Source: Ktedonobacteraceae bacterium
GTDB taxonomy: Bacteria; Chloroflexota; Ktedonobacteria; Ktedonobacterales; Ktedonobacteraceae
Direction: 5' to 3'
Length of the DNA: 64,000 bases
NCBI GenBank assembly: GCA_035653615.1
Contig: DASRBN010000042.1
Span: 124,001 to 188,000, forward strand
The notes under the pieces were generated by a model. That model had not been told where the DNA came from. It worked only from the letters and a program-made list of their open reading frames with translations, and did not search any database. The position numbers and the translations under genes are program-made. This document shows positions 16,872 to 26,648 of the stretch, piece by piece. The first letter of the stretch is position 1. Every line of letters begins with the position of its first letter.

Positions 16872-17840
16872 ATGTTACATTATCCAACTGCTCCCCAACT
16901 CAGCGGCGAATATATCGCGACTGTATGGGAAACGTTACCCTCCCATGTACGCCCAACATTGTTGCTGCCCAGCCCTATCCTCTCTGAGCAACTCAGTTGC
17001 GAATTAACCATTGCTACCGAAACCTTTCAATATACCGGCAGCTTCAAGTTTCGCGCGGCCTATAACCTGCTCTCCAGTATTGCACAGCAGCGCATCGTCA
17101 CTGCCTCTTCGGGAAATTTTGGGCAGGCAGTCGCCTATGCCAGCAAATTATTGGGGAAAACATGCACCGTCGTGATGCCTGATACATCCGCCCAGGTGAA
17201 AATCGCCGCGGTGCAATCCTATGGCGGTATCGTCGATCTAATCGATGTGCGAGAAATAAGCCGCGCCGACCGCGTACAGCAACTCCTCGCGGAACAGCCG
17301 GGTGCATTCCAGGCTCAGGCCTACGACGATTACCGGGTCGTTGCCGGAAACTCGACGCTGGGCAAGGAAATTTTATCCGCCGCGCAATTCGATGTACTCG
17401 TCGTGCCTGTTGGCGGTGGTGGCCTCTGTTCGGGACAGATCATCGCGCGTGACCACTTGCATTCACAAACAGAAATTATCGGGGCAGAACCACTGCCTGG
17501 CAATGATGCGGCACGTTCCCTGAAAAGCGGGCACCTCATTCGCAATGAGCATGAACCGGCAACCATAGCCGACGGAGCGCGAACCGTCAGCCTTGGCCAG
17601 CTAAACTGGGACATCATACGACAGGGTATCGCTGATATCGTCGAAGTGCCCGACAACCTGACGCTGGAAGCATTGCGTCTCTACTTCCGTTACGTCAATC
17701 TCAAGGTTGAACCGACGGGCGCCCTGGCACTTGGAGCGTTATTGGCCCAACCGGAACGTTTTCGTGACAAGCGTGTCTGCTGCATTGTAAGTGGGGGCAA
17801 TGTCGATCCGAAGGTGTACGCTGAGGCTTTGCTTGAATAG
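16872..17840 (+). CDS. PLP-dependent threonine/serine dehydratase
   Basis: A 322-residue fold-type II PLP enzyme. K59 in YTGSFKFRAA forms the internal aldimine, SSGNFGQAVA binds the substrate carboxylate, and PVGGGGLCSG binds the cofactor phosphate. The family removes ammonia from threonine or serine to give 2-oxobutyrate or pyruvate. There is no C-terminal ACT regulatory domain, so it resembles catabolic dehydratases; serine racemase is an alternative. ATG 16,872 is chosen because GGAG lies 7 bases upstream; the frame is open further upstream to 16,815. Confidence 0.87.
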   Translation: MLHYPTAPQLSGEYIATVWETLPSHVRPTLLLPSPILSEQLSCELTIATETFQYTGSFKFRAAYNLLSSIAQQRIVTASSGNFGQAVAYASKLLGKTCTVVMPDTSAQVKIAAVQSYGGIVDLIDVREISRADRVQQLLAEQPGAFQAQAYDDYRVVAGNSTLGKEILSAAQFDVLVVPVGGGGLCSGQIIARDHLHSQTEIIGAEPLPGNDAARSLKSGHLIRNEHEPATIADGARTVSLGQLNWDIIRQGIADIVEVPDNLTLEALRLYFRYVNLKVEPTGALALGALLAQPERFRDKRVCCIVSGGNVDPKVYAEALLE

Positions 17841-18038
17841 GAAGCAACAATTCAGCAACTCTTCTTCCTCAAGGGTCAGATCGAGAGCGCAGCAGCTCCT
17901 GCAGACCCCGAAGGCTGAACAATACATTGCAAGCCTCTTCCTTTTTGGCAAACTGCACCATATAATACGAGTTAGATGATATGATTGATCTTTACATCAG
18001 AATCACACTGATACGCCAAAGGAAGGTTAAAGAAAACA

Positions 18039-19382
18039 ATGTCAACTGCGAAGAACGACGGCGAAGAGACCGCCGCGGAAAAAGTTGCACCTGCCACTGG
18101 AAAGCTTGGGGTGATGGTGGTTGGTTTGGGTGCGGTGGCGACCACGATGATCGCCGGGGTTGAGGCAGTGCGCTGCGGATTGGCCAAGCCGATCGGTTCT
18201 CTCACCCAGATGGGAACCATCCGCCTGGGCAAGCGGACGGACAACAAGACTCCACGCATAAAAGATTTTGTGCCGCTCGCCGATCTGAACGATCTTGTAT
18301 TTACCGGGTGGGACATTTTTGAAGACAACGTGTATGAAGCTGCCACTCATGCTGAAGTGCTCGACAAGGCTACACTCGAAAAGCTGAAGCCATACCTCGA
18401 GGAGATCAAGCCTATGCCGGCTGTCTTCGATCAGCATTACGTCAAGCGTCTTCATGGTACATATGTAAAGAAGGGCAAGAACAAGCGCGATCTGGCCGAG
18501 CAAGTCATGGCCGATATTCGCAACTTCAAGAAGACCGTCGACCGCGTGGTGATGATCTGGTGCGGATCAACTGAGATATTCCTTGAGCCTTCAGCCGTAC
18601 ATGAATCCATTGCAGCGTTCGAAGAGGGCCTGGAATCCAACGATCCCGGCATAGCGCCTTCACAGATCTATGCGTATGCGGCATTGAAAGAAGGCGTGCC
18701 TTTCGCCAACGGCGCGCCCAACCTTACCGTCGATACCAGGGCGCTCATCGAGCTTTCCAAGGAGAATTCTGCACCGATTTGCGGTAAGGACTTCAAAACC
18801 GGCCAGACGCTCATGAAAACCGTACTCGCCCCCGCCTTCAAGGCGCGGCTACTCGGTGTGAATGGATGGTTCTCGACGAACATCCTCGGCAATCGCGATG
18901 GCGAAGTGCTTGACGAGCCGCAATCGTTCAAAACCAAGGAAGAGTCGAAGCTGGGCTCACTCGAATACATCTTCCAACCCGAACTGTATCCAGACTTGTA
19001 CCAGCACATCTACCATAAGATTCGCATCAACTATTACCCACCACGCGGCGATCAGAAAGAGGCCTGGGATAACATCGATATCTTCGGATGGCTCGGCTAT
19101 CCCATGCAGATCAAGCTGAATTTCCTGTGCCGCGATTCAATCCTGGCCGCGCCAATCGCCCTTGACCTGGTGCTGTTCCTCGACCTCGCTAAGAGAACGC
19201 CAGAACTGTGCTCCATTGGCATTCAGGAGTGGCTAAGCTTTTATTTCAAGTCGCCACAAACGACTGAAGGTCTCTCTCCAGAGCACGATTTGTTCATTCA
19301 GTCGATGAAACTGAAGAACACGCTGCGCCACATCATGAGCGAAGACCTGATCACGCACCTGGGTCTGGAGTATTATGACTGA
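18039..19382 (+). CDS. ino1: myo-Inositol-1-phosphate synthase
   Basis: A 447-residue NAD-dependent enzyme that converts glucose 6-phosphate to 1L-myo-inositol 1-phosphate. The N-terminal Rossmann segment is VMVVGLGAVATTMIAGVEA. Conserved parts of the family follow, including MIWCGSTEIF, FANGAPNLTVD, ICGKDFKTGQTLMKT, LGVNGWFSTNILGNRDG and the catalytic-domain stretch around 325-375. Length and motifs are complete. Products may serve inositol phospholipids or compatible solutes. It is the last gene before the complete transposon, which inserted 265 bp after its stop. Confidence 0.93.
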   Translation: MSTAKNDGEETAAEKVAPATGKLGVMVVGLGAVATTMIAGVEAVRCGLAKPIGSLTQMGTIRLGKRTDNKTPRIKDFVPLADLNDLVFTGWDIFEDNVYEAATHAEVLDKATLEKLKPYLEEIKPMPAVFDQHYVKRLHGTYVKKGKNKRDLAEQVMADIRNFKKTVDRVVMIWCGSTEIFLEPSAVHESIAAFEEGLESNDPGIAPSQIYAYAALKEGVPFANGAPNLTVDTRALIELSKENSAPICGKDFKTGQTLMKTVLAPAFKARLLGVNGWFSTNILGNRDGEVLDEPQSFKTKEESKLGSLEYIFQPELYPDLYQHIYHKIRINYYPPRGDQKEAWDNIDIFGWLGYPMQIKLNFLCRDSILAAPIALDLVLFLDLAKRTPELCSIGIQEWLSFYFKSPQTTEGLSPEHDLFIQSMKLKNTLRHIMSEDLITHLGLEYYD

Positions 19383-19642
19383 GTAGAACTCGAAAAGCGA
19401 GAAATCTCAGCAACAGGAAGCACGTCAAGAGATCGGGGGCCATCACCTTCACCCCAAAGATCACTATGACTGGTCCATTCGTGCTCTATCTCAAGCGACA
19501 GGAAGGCTGAGCAGTTCTGGCGAGATGTTTTGCTCGCCCCGTCGATGAGGTAGGAGCGCGGACGCTTTCGGCTTCCCGGGCCCGAACCTCGGTATCGCCG
19601 CAGACCACGAGCGAATGGCCCAGAGGAGTGAAACGTTCGTCC

Positions 19643-19647
19643 AAATA
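19643..19647. repeat. Target-site duplication AAATA, left copy
   Basis: The five bases immediately outside the left terminal repeat, AAATA, are repeated exactly outside the right terminal repeat (27,901-27,905). A 5-bp duplication is the hallmark of Tn3-family insertion and shows that both ends belong to one event. Confidence 0.92.
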
Positions 19648-19687
19648 GGGGTGATATGCGCGAAGCTGACATATAGTGCAAGGTAGC
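19648..19687 (+). repeat. Left terminal inverted repeat of the complete transposon
   Basis: Starts GGGGTGATATGCGCGAAGCT. The first 25 bases match the right end perfectly; over 40 bp only three positions differ. Confidence 0.95.
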
Positions 19688-19770
19688 CGCCTGTTTGCTT
19701 CCAATATCATCAAGAACAAACACCGCTGCGGTCCCCTCTCATCTGCTTCTTTCCGCATTGCGACCATATA

Positions 19771-19818
19771 AACTTGCAACAGAAAACTCGCAGCAGAAAG
19801 TGCTTTCTGCTGCGAGTT
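19771..19818. repeat. Recombinase-site array near the left end (tnpA side)
   Basis: Three 15-bp copies: AACTTGCAACAGAAA (19,771-19,785), AACTCGCAGCAGAAA (19,785-19,799) and, inverted, TTTCTGCTGCGAGTT (19,804-19,818), with spacer GTGC. The inverted pair extends outward into a perfect 20-bp-armed palindrome (19,781-19,822). An inverted core plus direct accessory copies is how TnpI recombinase sites are built in Tn4430-type transposons. It may also control tnpA, which begins 131 bp downstream of the extended palindrome. Confidence 0.75.
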
Positions 19819-19952
19819 TTCTCTGCCCCCCTTCATCCCAGAAGAGGTCTTCGCGAATCACTAGCATAAAAGTCCTCTCTTTCCTCACTTCTTGCGCGTC
19901 TTTCACGTTTGCTCTGATGAGAGAGAAAGAAGAACTGGAGAGCTGAAGACCC

Positions 19953-22952
19953 ATGAAACGCCAATGGGACATTGAAGAACTGATTGAACACTTTACCCTG
20001 ATTGCTGAGGATCTGGAATTCCTGGCCAACAAGACGGGCCCGACTCGTCTGGGCTGTGCGCTCTTGCTCAAATGCTTTCAATATGAAGGGCGTTTTCCTC
20101 CTGCCAAGCAGGATATTCCCCGCTCTGTCGTAGACTATGTGGCGCATCAACTCAAGCTCGATGCGGCCCTGTATACCCAGTATGACTGGGAGGGCCGCAC
20201 CGTGAAAGGCCACCGCACACAGATTCGCGAACATCTCGGGTTCCGGGAAGCCACCAACTCCGATACCGAGGAGATGACCACTTGGCTTGTTACCCACATC
20301 CTGGCCTCTGATCAACACCTGGAGCATCTCAAGGTGGTCGTGACCAAGCGCTTTCGCGAACTCAAGATCGAGCCGCCCACGACGGACCGCATCGAACGGC
20401 TGATTCGCTCCGGGTGTTACACCTATGAGCAGCAGTTGTTTGCCGAGATCATGCAGCGGTTGCCATCGTCCACCTGCACCTTGCTCGACGACTTGCTGGC
20501 GCGCAGTGTGGCCGTGGCCGAACAGGAAGAACAGGCTCAGGATGATGAACCGCCACCCGCCACAGCAGAGACACGGCGGGCTCCTGTCACCTGGCAGGAC
20601 TTAAAAACTAGCCCTGGAGCAGTGGGATTGGAAAGTGTGCTGCATGAAATTGACAAGCTGCGCATCCTCTTGCAACTCGCTCTCCCCGCCGATCTTTTTG
20701 GACAAGTCTCCCCGAAAGTGATCACCCTCTACCGGCAACGAGCGGCGACGGAAACACTCTATGAACTCCGCCGCCACCCGGATGCGACGCGCTATACACT
20801 TCTGGCCGCCTTTTGCCTGCAGCGAACGGGAGAAGTGACCGATAGCTTGGTCGATCTCTTGCTGCTGGTCATCCGCCGCATTGGGGCCAAGGCCGAAAAG
20901 CACGTCAAGAAGCAGTACCTCGATGAGATCCAAACAGTAGAGGGCAAGCAGCGGTTGCTCCGCCAGGTCGCTGAAGCAGCCCTAGCGGGGCCAGAGAAGA
21001 CCATCCGGGCAGGCATTTATCCCGTGATGAGCGAGGAGAAATGCAAAGCCATTCTCAAGGAATACCAGGCAAAGGGCGAGTATCAGGAACAGGTCTACCA
21101 GCGCATGCGCGCCTCCTACCGCGATCATTACCGGCGCATGGTGCCGCTGTTAGTCAACATGCTCGATGTGCGTTCCAACAACACGGCGCACCGTCCTGTC
21201 GTCGATGCGCTCACCCTGGTGAAACGCTATGCGGGGACGCCTGGTGTCTATTATCCGGTTGACGAAACGGTTCCCATTACGGGGGTGGTGCGCCCGATGT
21301 GGCGCGACCTGGTGCTGGAAAAAGACAAGGAGGGCGAGCAGCGGGTGAACCGCGTCAACTACGAACTCTGTGTGCTGGATGCGCTCCAGGAGAAGCTGCG
21401 CTCTCGCGAGTTATGGGTGGTCGGGGCCAATAAATACCGCAATCCCGATGATGACTTGCCCAAGGACTTCGACGACAAGCGCACGGAGTACTACCAGGCG
21501 CTCGGGCAACCGGAAAAGGCCGAGGAGTTTATCACCGCCCTGCGCCAGCAGATGATCGAGGCGCTGACCTCCCTTGACCGGGCTCTGCCCAGGCTCTCCT
21601 CTCAGGTGCGCATCCTCGATAAGAAGGGCGGCTGGATCAGCCTGACCCCGCTGGCTCCCCAACCGGAGCCGCAGAACCTGCGCCGCCTCAAGGCCGAAAT
21701 TACCAAACGCTGGGGCGTGACCTCGCTGTTGGATATTCTCAAGGAGGCAGAGTTGCGCATCGGCTTCACGAAGCACTTCAAAAGCCCTGCGGTGCGTGAG
21801 GTGCTTGAGCGGGAGGTCCTGCAGAAACGCTTGCTGTTGTGTCTCTACGGAATGGGGACCAATACTGGTCTCAAGCGCATCAGTCAGGGCGAGCATGGGC
21901 AAAGCTACAACGAGTTGATCTACACCCGCCGACGCTACATCCACCAGGAACATTTGCGGGCCGCCATTATCGACGTGGCGAACGCCATTTTTCAGGTACG
22001 CCAGCCCCACATCTGGGGAGAAGGCACGACAACCTGTGCCTCGGACTCCACACAGTTTGGGGCCTGGGATCAAAACTTGATGACCGAGTGGCACTTGCGG
22101 TACGGGGGCAAAGGGGTGATGATCTACTGGCACGTCGAAAAGCATGCCACCTGTATCTACTCCCAGCTCAAGACCTGTTCATCTTCCGAGGTGGCGGCGA
22201 TGATCAAAGGCGTGTTGCGGCACTGCACGCAGATGAAGGTTGAAAAGCAGTTTGTGGATACCCACGGGCAGAACGAGGTGGCCTTCGGATTCTGCCATCT
22301 GTTGGGTTTTCAGCTCATGCCCCGCCTCAAAAACATCTATGCCCAGAAGCTCGCTCGTCCGGTGAGCGGGGACGCGGACGCCTATCCCAATCTGCAGCTC
22401 ATTCTCAGCCGTCCCATCGACTGGGACCTGATCAAGGAACAGTACGACCAGATGATCAAATACGCGACCGCCCTGCGACTGGGAACAGCGGAGACAGAGG
22501 CGATCTTGCGCCGCTTTACGCAAACCGAATTACAGCATCCCACCTATCGGGCTTTTGCCGAACTGGGCCGGGCCATCAAAACGATTTTCCTCTGTCAGTA
22601 TTTACAATCAGAGGCGCTGCGCCGGGAGATTCACGAGGGCCTCAATGTCATCGAGAACTGGAACGGGGCCAATAGCTTTATTTTTTATGGACACAGCGGG
22701 GATTTCGCAACCAATCGCCTCGATGAGCAAGAGCTGGCCGCCCTCTCGCTTCACCTGTTGCAAATTTGCCTCGTCTACGTGAATACCTTGCTGATTCAGC
22801 GTGTGCTGGCAGAACCACAGCAGCTCCAGCGGATGAAGAAAGAGGACTTGCGAGCGCTCACGCCACTTATCTATAGTCACGTGACTCCCTATGGGCTGTT
22901 TCGCTTAGACCTCACGGAACGGATGAGGATCGAGGAAGAAGCATCAGCGTGA
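19953..22952 (+). CDS. tnpA: Tn3-family transposase TnpA
   Basis: A 999-residue replicative transposase that cuts at the transposon ends and joins them to the target, forming cointegrates. The length is standard for the family. The catalytic DDE triad is visible: D698 ([14 protein letters not shown]), D769 ([14 protein letters not shown]) and E901 (VIENWNGAN), almost the same positions as in Tn3 itself. The N-terminal part (1-150) matches the partial TnpA at the left edge. Start ATG 19,953 is shared with that relative. No frameshift or stop is seen. Confidence 0.96.
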   Translation: MKRQWDIEELIEHFTLIAEDLEFLANKTGPTRLGCALLLKCFQYEGRFPPAKQDIPRSVVDYVAHQLKLDAALYTQYDWEGRTVKGHRTQIREHLGFREATNSDTEEMTTWLVTHILASDQHLEHLKVVVTKRFRELKIEPPTTDRIERLIRSGCYTYEQQLFAEIMQRLPSSTCTLLDDLLARSVAVAEQEEQAQDDEPPPATAETRRAPVTWQDLKTSPGAVGLESVLHEIDKLRILLQLALPADLFGQVSPKVITLYRQRAATETLYELRRHPDATRYTLLAAFCLQRTGEVTDSLVDLLLLVIRRIGAKAEKHVKKQYLDEIQTVEGKQRLLRQVAEAALAGPEKTIRAGIYPVMSEEKCKAILKEYQAKGEYQEQVYQRMRASYRDHYRRMVPLLVNMLDVRSNNTAHRPVVDALTLVKRYAGTPGVYYPVDETVPITGVVRPMWRDLVLEKDKEGEQRVNRVNYELCVLDALQEKLRSRELWVVGANKYRNPDDDLPKDFDDKRTEYYQALGQPEKAEEFITALRQQMIEALTSLDRALPRLSSQVRILDKKGGWISLTPLAPQPEPQNLRRLKAEITKRWGVTSLLDILKEAELRIGFTKHFKSPAVREVLEREVLQKRLLLCLYGMGTNTGLKRISQGEHGQSYNELIYTRRRYIHQEHLRAAIIDVANAIFQVRQPHIWGEGTTTCASDSTQFGAWDQNLMTEWHLRYGGKGVMIYWHVEKHATCIYSQLKTCSSSEVAAMIKGVLRHCTQMKVEKQFVDTHGQNEVAFGFCHLLGFQLMPRLKNIYAQKLARPVSGDADAYPNLQLILSRPIDWDLIKEQYDQMIKYATALRLGTAETEAILRRFTQTELQHPTYRAFAELGRAIKTIFLCQYLQSEALRREIHEGLNVIENWNGANSFIFYGHSGDFATNRLDEQELAALSLHLLQICLVYVNTLLIQRVLAEPQQLQRMKKEDLRALTPLIYSHVTPYGLFRLDLTERMRIEEEASA

Positions 22953-23172
22953 GCAAACAAAGGAGCGACGGGAGGTATTGGAGAGAAAGGGTGAGTGAGA
23001 GGAGCAGCTGTCAAAGCTTGCAGTGGGAAGAGTTGGGCAAGGAGAGAACAATTCGTCGTAAATTGAAAATGCCTGATGGCAGAGTCAAAGTTTTTCCCCT
23101 CTGATCATGTCTACGTAAATAGGAGGGTAAGTTGAGGCTTTGGCAATTGGATCTTTAAAAAGGAGAGCAGAA

Positions 23173-23784
23173 ATGCGTGGCTCCGAAAAGCCCCCATTTC
23201 CATCCGATAGTATATCTTTATCGGAGGCTGTGGAACGTGCAAGGGCAAACGCGGAAGACATCGGTGCTTTCGCACGTATTTATTATGAGTTTAATGCAAC
23301 AATAAAAAGGTATTTATCGACGTATCTGAAAAAGGAAGATTTGGAAGATGTTTGTCAAGAGACATGGATACGTGCGTGGAGGGCTTTATCGAAACAGAAA
23401 CCAGAAGTCTTGCATATGAGGGCCTGGCTGATAGCGATAGCGCATAATACTTATGTGGATTATGTAAAAGAACGGCAGCATAACAATGTCCCTATTGATC
23501 AGGTAAATGAGGTGGAAGAACACTTATCGCTCGATTCCCTTATTCGGAGCGGGCCCGAGGAGGAGGTATGTGAAGGGGATTTGCTAGATCAAGCATTAGC
23601 ACAGTTGGCGCGAAAGCGCCCACAAGGCTATCGCTGCATGGAATTGTTCAGGGATGGTTACAAGCAAAACGAGATCGCCAAAATACTCAATATCACAGAG
23701 GGGACAGTTAGCCTGAATATTAGGCGTTGCCAAGAGGAACTTCGTAGCATTTTACAGTCTCTAGAAGGAGGAAAGGCTCGATGA
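23173..23784 (+). CDS. ECF-family RNA polymerase sigma factor
   Basis: A 203-residue sigma-70-family factor. Region 2 (IYYEFNATIKRYLSTYLKKEDLEDVCQETWIRAWRALS) recognises the -10 element, and C-terminal region 4 (GYKQNEIAKILNITEGTVSLNIRRCQEEL) recognises the -35 element; sigma-3 is missing, as in ECF factors. ATG 23,173 follows AAGGAGAGCAGAA; an earlier TTG frame start is less likely. The stop overlaps the anti-sigma start by four bases (ATGA), so the two are translationally coupled. Codon use is AT-richer than in tnpA. Confidence 0.9.
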   Translation: MRGSEKPPFPSDSISLSEAVERARANAEDIGAFARIYYEFNATIKRYLSTYLKKEDLEDVCQETWIRAWRALSKQKPEVLHMRAWLIAIAHNTYVDYVKERQHNNVPIDQVNEVEEHLSLDSLIRSGPEEEVCEGDLLDQALAQLARKRPQGYRCMELFRDGYKQNEIAKILNITEGTVSLNIRRCQEELRSILQSLEGGKAR

Positions 23785-24389
23785 AAGAGCCAATGAACAT
23801 ACCCACACCATGTGTAGAGTACGCAGACATGCTCGTAGTTCCTCTGGATCAACTTTCGGCTTCCGATCAGGCAGTTCTTGAAGCTCACATAGAGACTTGT
23901 CCAGGATGCTCATCTGCCTATAAGGACTACCAAAGAATATGGGATCTCATGCGGACACTACCACCACCTGATTTTTCCGCGCCACTTCCGTCAAGGTTAG
24001 TAGCATTGTGGGAGCAGGAAGGGTATATCACAGAGGACCCCACTCAAAAACCAAGTATTGGAAAGCGCTTCTTCAATGGCATAAAAAAGGTAGGTGTTGT
24101 TATCGCCGTAGCTGGTATAGGCATCGTGGCTCTAGGTATTAAAGCGGAACTCGCCTCCCGTCGGAATCTTCAATCTGAAGCCCGTCCTACTACAGATCGT
24201 CCTGGCTCATTTCTCCCAACTCATCATCAGCCAGTGGCGTCTACACATATAACTAATGTGCATCAGTCAGCGGCTGACCAGGGCAATTACGTGGTTGATT
24301 GGGGTCGGCTGGCATCTCAGCAGCGCCAGGTTGTGGCGGATATGGAACGTCAGGCCGGTCTGAGACATGTTGAGCGCAGCAGGAGGTAA
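23781..24389 (+). CDS. Zinc-finger anti-sigma factor, membrane-anchored
   Basis: A 202-residue partner of the ECF factor just upstream. Residues 36-43 form the zinc-binding H-x3-C-x2-C motif (HIETCPGC) of cytoplasmic anti-sigma domains. One membrane helix follows (about 103-121), then an extracytoplasmic tail of about 80 residues with no recognised domain, which would sense a signal or be cleaved. The usual logic is that it holds the sigma factor inactive until released. The gene overlap with the sigma factor supports a cognate pair. Confidence 0.85.
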   Translation: MKEPMNIPTPCVEYADMLVVPLDQLSASDQAVLEAHIETCPGCSSAYKDYQRIWDLMRTLPPPDFSAPLPSRLVALWEQEGYITEDPTQKPSIGKRFFNGIKKVGVVIAVAGIGIVALGIKAELASRRNLQSEARPTTDRPGSFLPTHHQPVASTHITNVHQSAADQGNYVVDWGRLASQQRQVVADMERQAGLRHVERSRR

Positions 24390-24497
24390 CCAGTAGGCTA
24401 CTCATTTGTGAAGTAATTGGTTTGAGGCTTCTTTTCTCTGCTCTAGACTTACGGCGTTCATTCATCGATTCTGTTTTTTATAGAAGGGAAGGCAATT

Positions 24498-26630
24498 ATG
24501 GTTAGTGAAGTCAATCAACGCTTTTTAAACTCCTACGTCCTTTTAGAGGAGATAGGGCGTGGCGGATTTGGAGTTGTCCGTAAAGCTCATCATACTATCT
24601 TCAATCGCGCCTGTGCAATCAAGTTTTTTCGCGCTTGGGACGAGTATGATAAAAACTTCTTTCTTAATGAAGCAAAAATGCACGTGCAACTTCAGCATCC
24701 TTATATTCTTCCCATTATAGATGCTGGTATTGACGATAATGGGTCACCATACCTCATTACCCTCTATGCTCCGGGGGGATCCTTGCGGGACCTCATTGAG
24801 CGCCGAACTTTAAATCCCTTGAAATTTGAAGATGCTTTAGCTATCCTTTTTCAAATTGGTGAGGCTCTTCACTACACTCATCAGCAGGAAATTGTGCATC
24901 GTGATCTCAAACCGGAGAATATCCTCTTCGATGAAAAAGGGAATGCCCTTCTTGCGGATTTTGGAATCGCAATGCAATTAAAAGACCTTATAACCACCCA
25001 CCCTGAATTTGTTGCTGGAACACGCGCATATATGGCACCAGAAGTGTTTGATGGCGAGTTTAGTACGAAAAGTGATCAGTATGCGTTGGCATGCATCGCC
25101 TTTGAACTCCTTACCGGACAAAAGCCATTCAACCTTCCCCCCAATGCTTCCAGCGATCTCTGGATAGCTTGGAAGCAGGTCCATAATGAAACGGTACCCA
25201 CTTCTCTGGGAGAGTTACGTCCTGAACTGCCCGCATATATACAGAGGGCCGTGCATATCGCCCTTTCAAAAAAGCATATTGACCGTTATGTAGATGTTGC
25301 AGCTTTTATGGCTGCTCTTAAGAATATCGATGGGCAAAGTACCATCCTTGATCCACACATGCCGGAGAGAAATGGGCAGATCGCTTCAGTAGGGGTATCT
25401 CCTGAAGAGGAGGTGACTCCTCTCGTCAAAAAGGCGATCGAGGAACTGGGGCATCCCAAATATGCTGTGAGAAAACAAGCCGTTGAGAAATTAGCACAGT
25501 CATCGCGGCGATCTCCTGCTGCACATGAGGTTTTGCTAAAAGGTCTGGATGATCCCCTGCTACCAGATGTACGAGTGTACTGCGCCCTCGCACTTTCTAA
25601 CGACCCCCGCGCTGTCTTAGGATTAGCTGAAGCATTGCGCTTCAGGCCTCCAACTCTCAAGGAAAAGATCAAAGTGGTGGGTGGTCTTCCACCTGACCCG
25701 ACAATCCGAATCAAAGCAGAAGCAGCATTATTAAAGTTGCGAGAAACGGCGATACCGATCCTACTTGGTGCCTTGAAGGACCAAGATAAGCAGATACGTA
25801 TTAACGCTGCTACAGCTTTAGCACTCTTTAGGGATAAAGCTACAACGCCTGGCTTACTGACAGCACTCATAGAAGATTCTAAGGTAGAGGTACGCCGTGA
25901 AGCCGCAAAGGCTCTAAAAGGGATTGGAGACCGTACAGCCGTAATAAGCCTGTTTAGAGCTTTGCATGACGTAGACGGAGAGGTTCGGATCACGGTTATT
26001 GAAACGTTGGGAAATACTGGAGATGTCAAGGTAATACCAAATTTACTTGAGGTACTATCTGATCTGGACGAGGAGGTGCGTAATGCGGTGAGCGATGTTC
26101 TCATAAAGTTTGGAAAGAAAGCGGTGTCAGGCTTACTCGAAGTGCTACATAGTAAGCCTTTTGCAAAAGCAAGAGCAGCCAAAGTGCTAGGGATAATCGG
26201 GGACCCGACAGCAGTTCCGGAGTTACTTACAGCATTGGATAATCAAGGTGATAAAGTGTTGCGCCGTGAGGCGGCTGTAGCTCTTGGACGAATCGGGGGA
26301 GATGAAGCAATATCAGGATTGCTTGGAGCATTACACGATCAAGAGTCATTTGTTCGGCAGGCAGCGGCTACAGCTTTGGGAAGAATTAAGAATCCGACAA
26401 CAATTCCGAATTTGAGTGCAGCTCTCCTTGAAAACCCGTATTCGTATGACGTCCAGCGAGCTATTATTGGAGCTTTAGAAAACTTTGAGAACCCCAGAGC
26501 TGCAATACCAGACTTGCAAAGAGCTTTGCACAAAGGTGACTTAGTGAAGGATGTGAAATCTAGAGCTGCCAGATTGCTCAGGCAGTTGGATGCACTTCCG
26601 CTGCTTTATCGATGGCTATATCGTGAATAA
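24498..26630 (+). CDS. Ser/Thr protein kinase fused to HEAT-like repeats
   Basis: A 710-residue protein. Residues 13-275 form a Hanks-type kinase with every key motif: glycine loop GRGGFGVV, K42, HRDLKPEN with catalytic D136, DFG (154-156) and APE (180-182). Residues about 305-700 are tandem HEAT/PBS-lyase-type helical repeats (units such as VRREAAKALKGIGD), a protein-binding solenoid. No membrane helix is visible, unlike most PknB-type kinases, so it should be cytoplasmic. It follows the sigma/anti-sigma pair, possibly in one unit, and may phosphorylate one of them; that is inference. Confidence 0.9.
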   Translation: MVSEVNQRFLNSYVLLEEIGRGGFGVVRKAHHTIFNRACAIKFFRAWDEYDKNFFLNEAKMHVQLQHPYILPIIDAGIDDNGSPYLITLYAPGGSLRDLIERRTLNPLKFEDALAILFQIGEALHYTHQQEIVHRDLKPENILFDEKGNALLADFGIAMQLKDLITTHPEFVAGTRAYMAPEVFDGEFSTKSDQYALACIAFELLTGQKPFNLPPNASSDLWIAWKQVHNETVPTSLGELRPELPAYIQRAVHIALSKKHIDRYVDVAAFMAALKNIDGQSTILDPHMPERNGQIASVGVSPEEEVTPLVKKAIEELGHPKYAVRKQAVEKLAQSSRRSPAAHEVLLKGLDDPLLPDVRVYCALALSNDPRAVLGLAEALRFRPPTLKEKIKVVGGLPPDPTIRIKAEAALLKLRETAIPILLGALKDQDKQIRINAATALALFRDKATTPGLLTALIEDSKVEVRREAAKALKGIGDRTAVISLFRALHDVDGEVRITVIETLGNTGDVKVIPNLLEVLSDLDEEVRNAVSDVLIKFGKKAVSGLLEVLHSKPFAKARAAKVLGIIGDPTAVPELLTALDNQGDKVLRREAAVALGRIGGDEAISGLLGALHDQESFVRQAAATALGRIKNPTTIPNLSAALLENPYSYDVQRAIIGALENFENPRAAIPDLQRALHKGDLVKDVKSRAARLLRQLDALPLLYRWLYRE

Positions 26631-26648
26631 GCAATCGCATTCAAGCAT

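Noticed and set aside
25286-26182. 298-codon leftward frame
   Set aside because: Antisense to the HEAT repeats of the kinase gene; its Ser/Ala-rich product mirrors the repeats and has no ribosome site.
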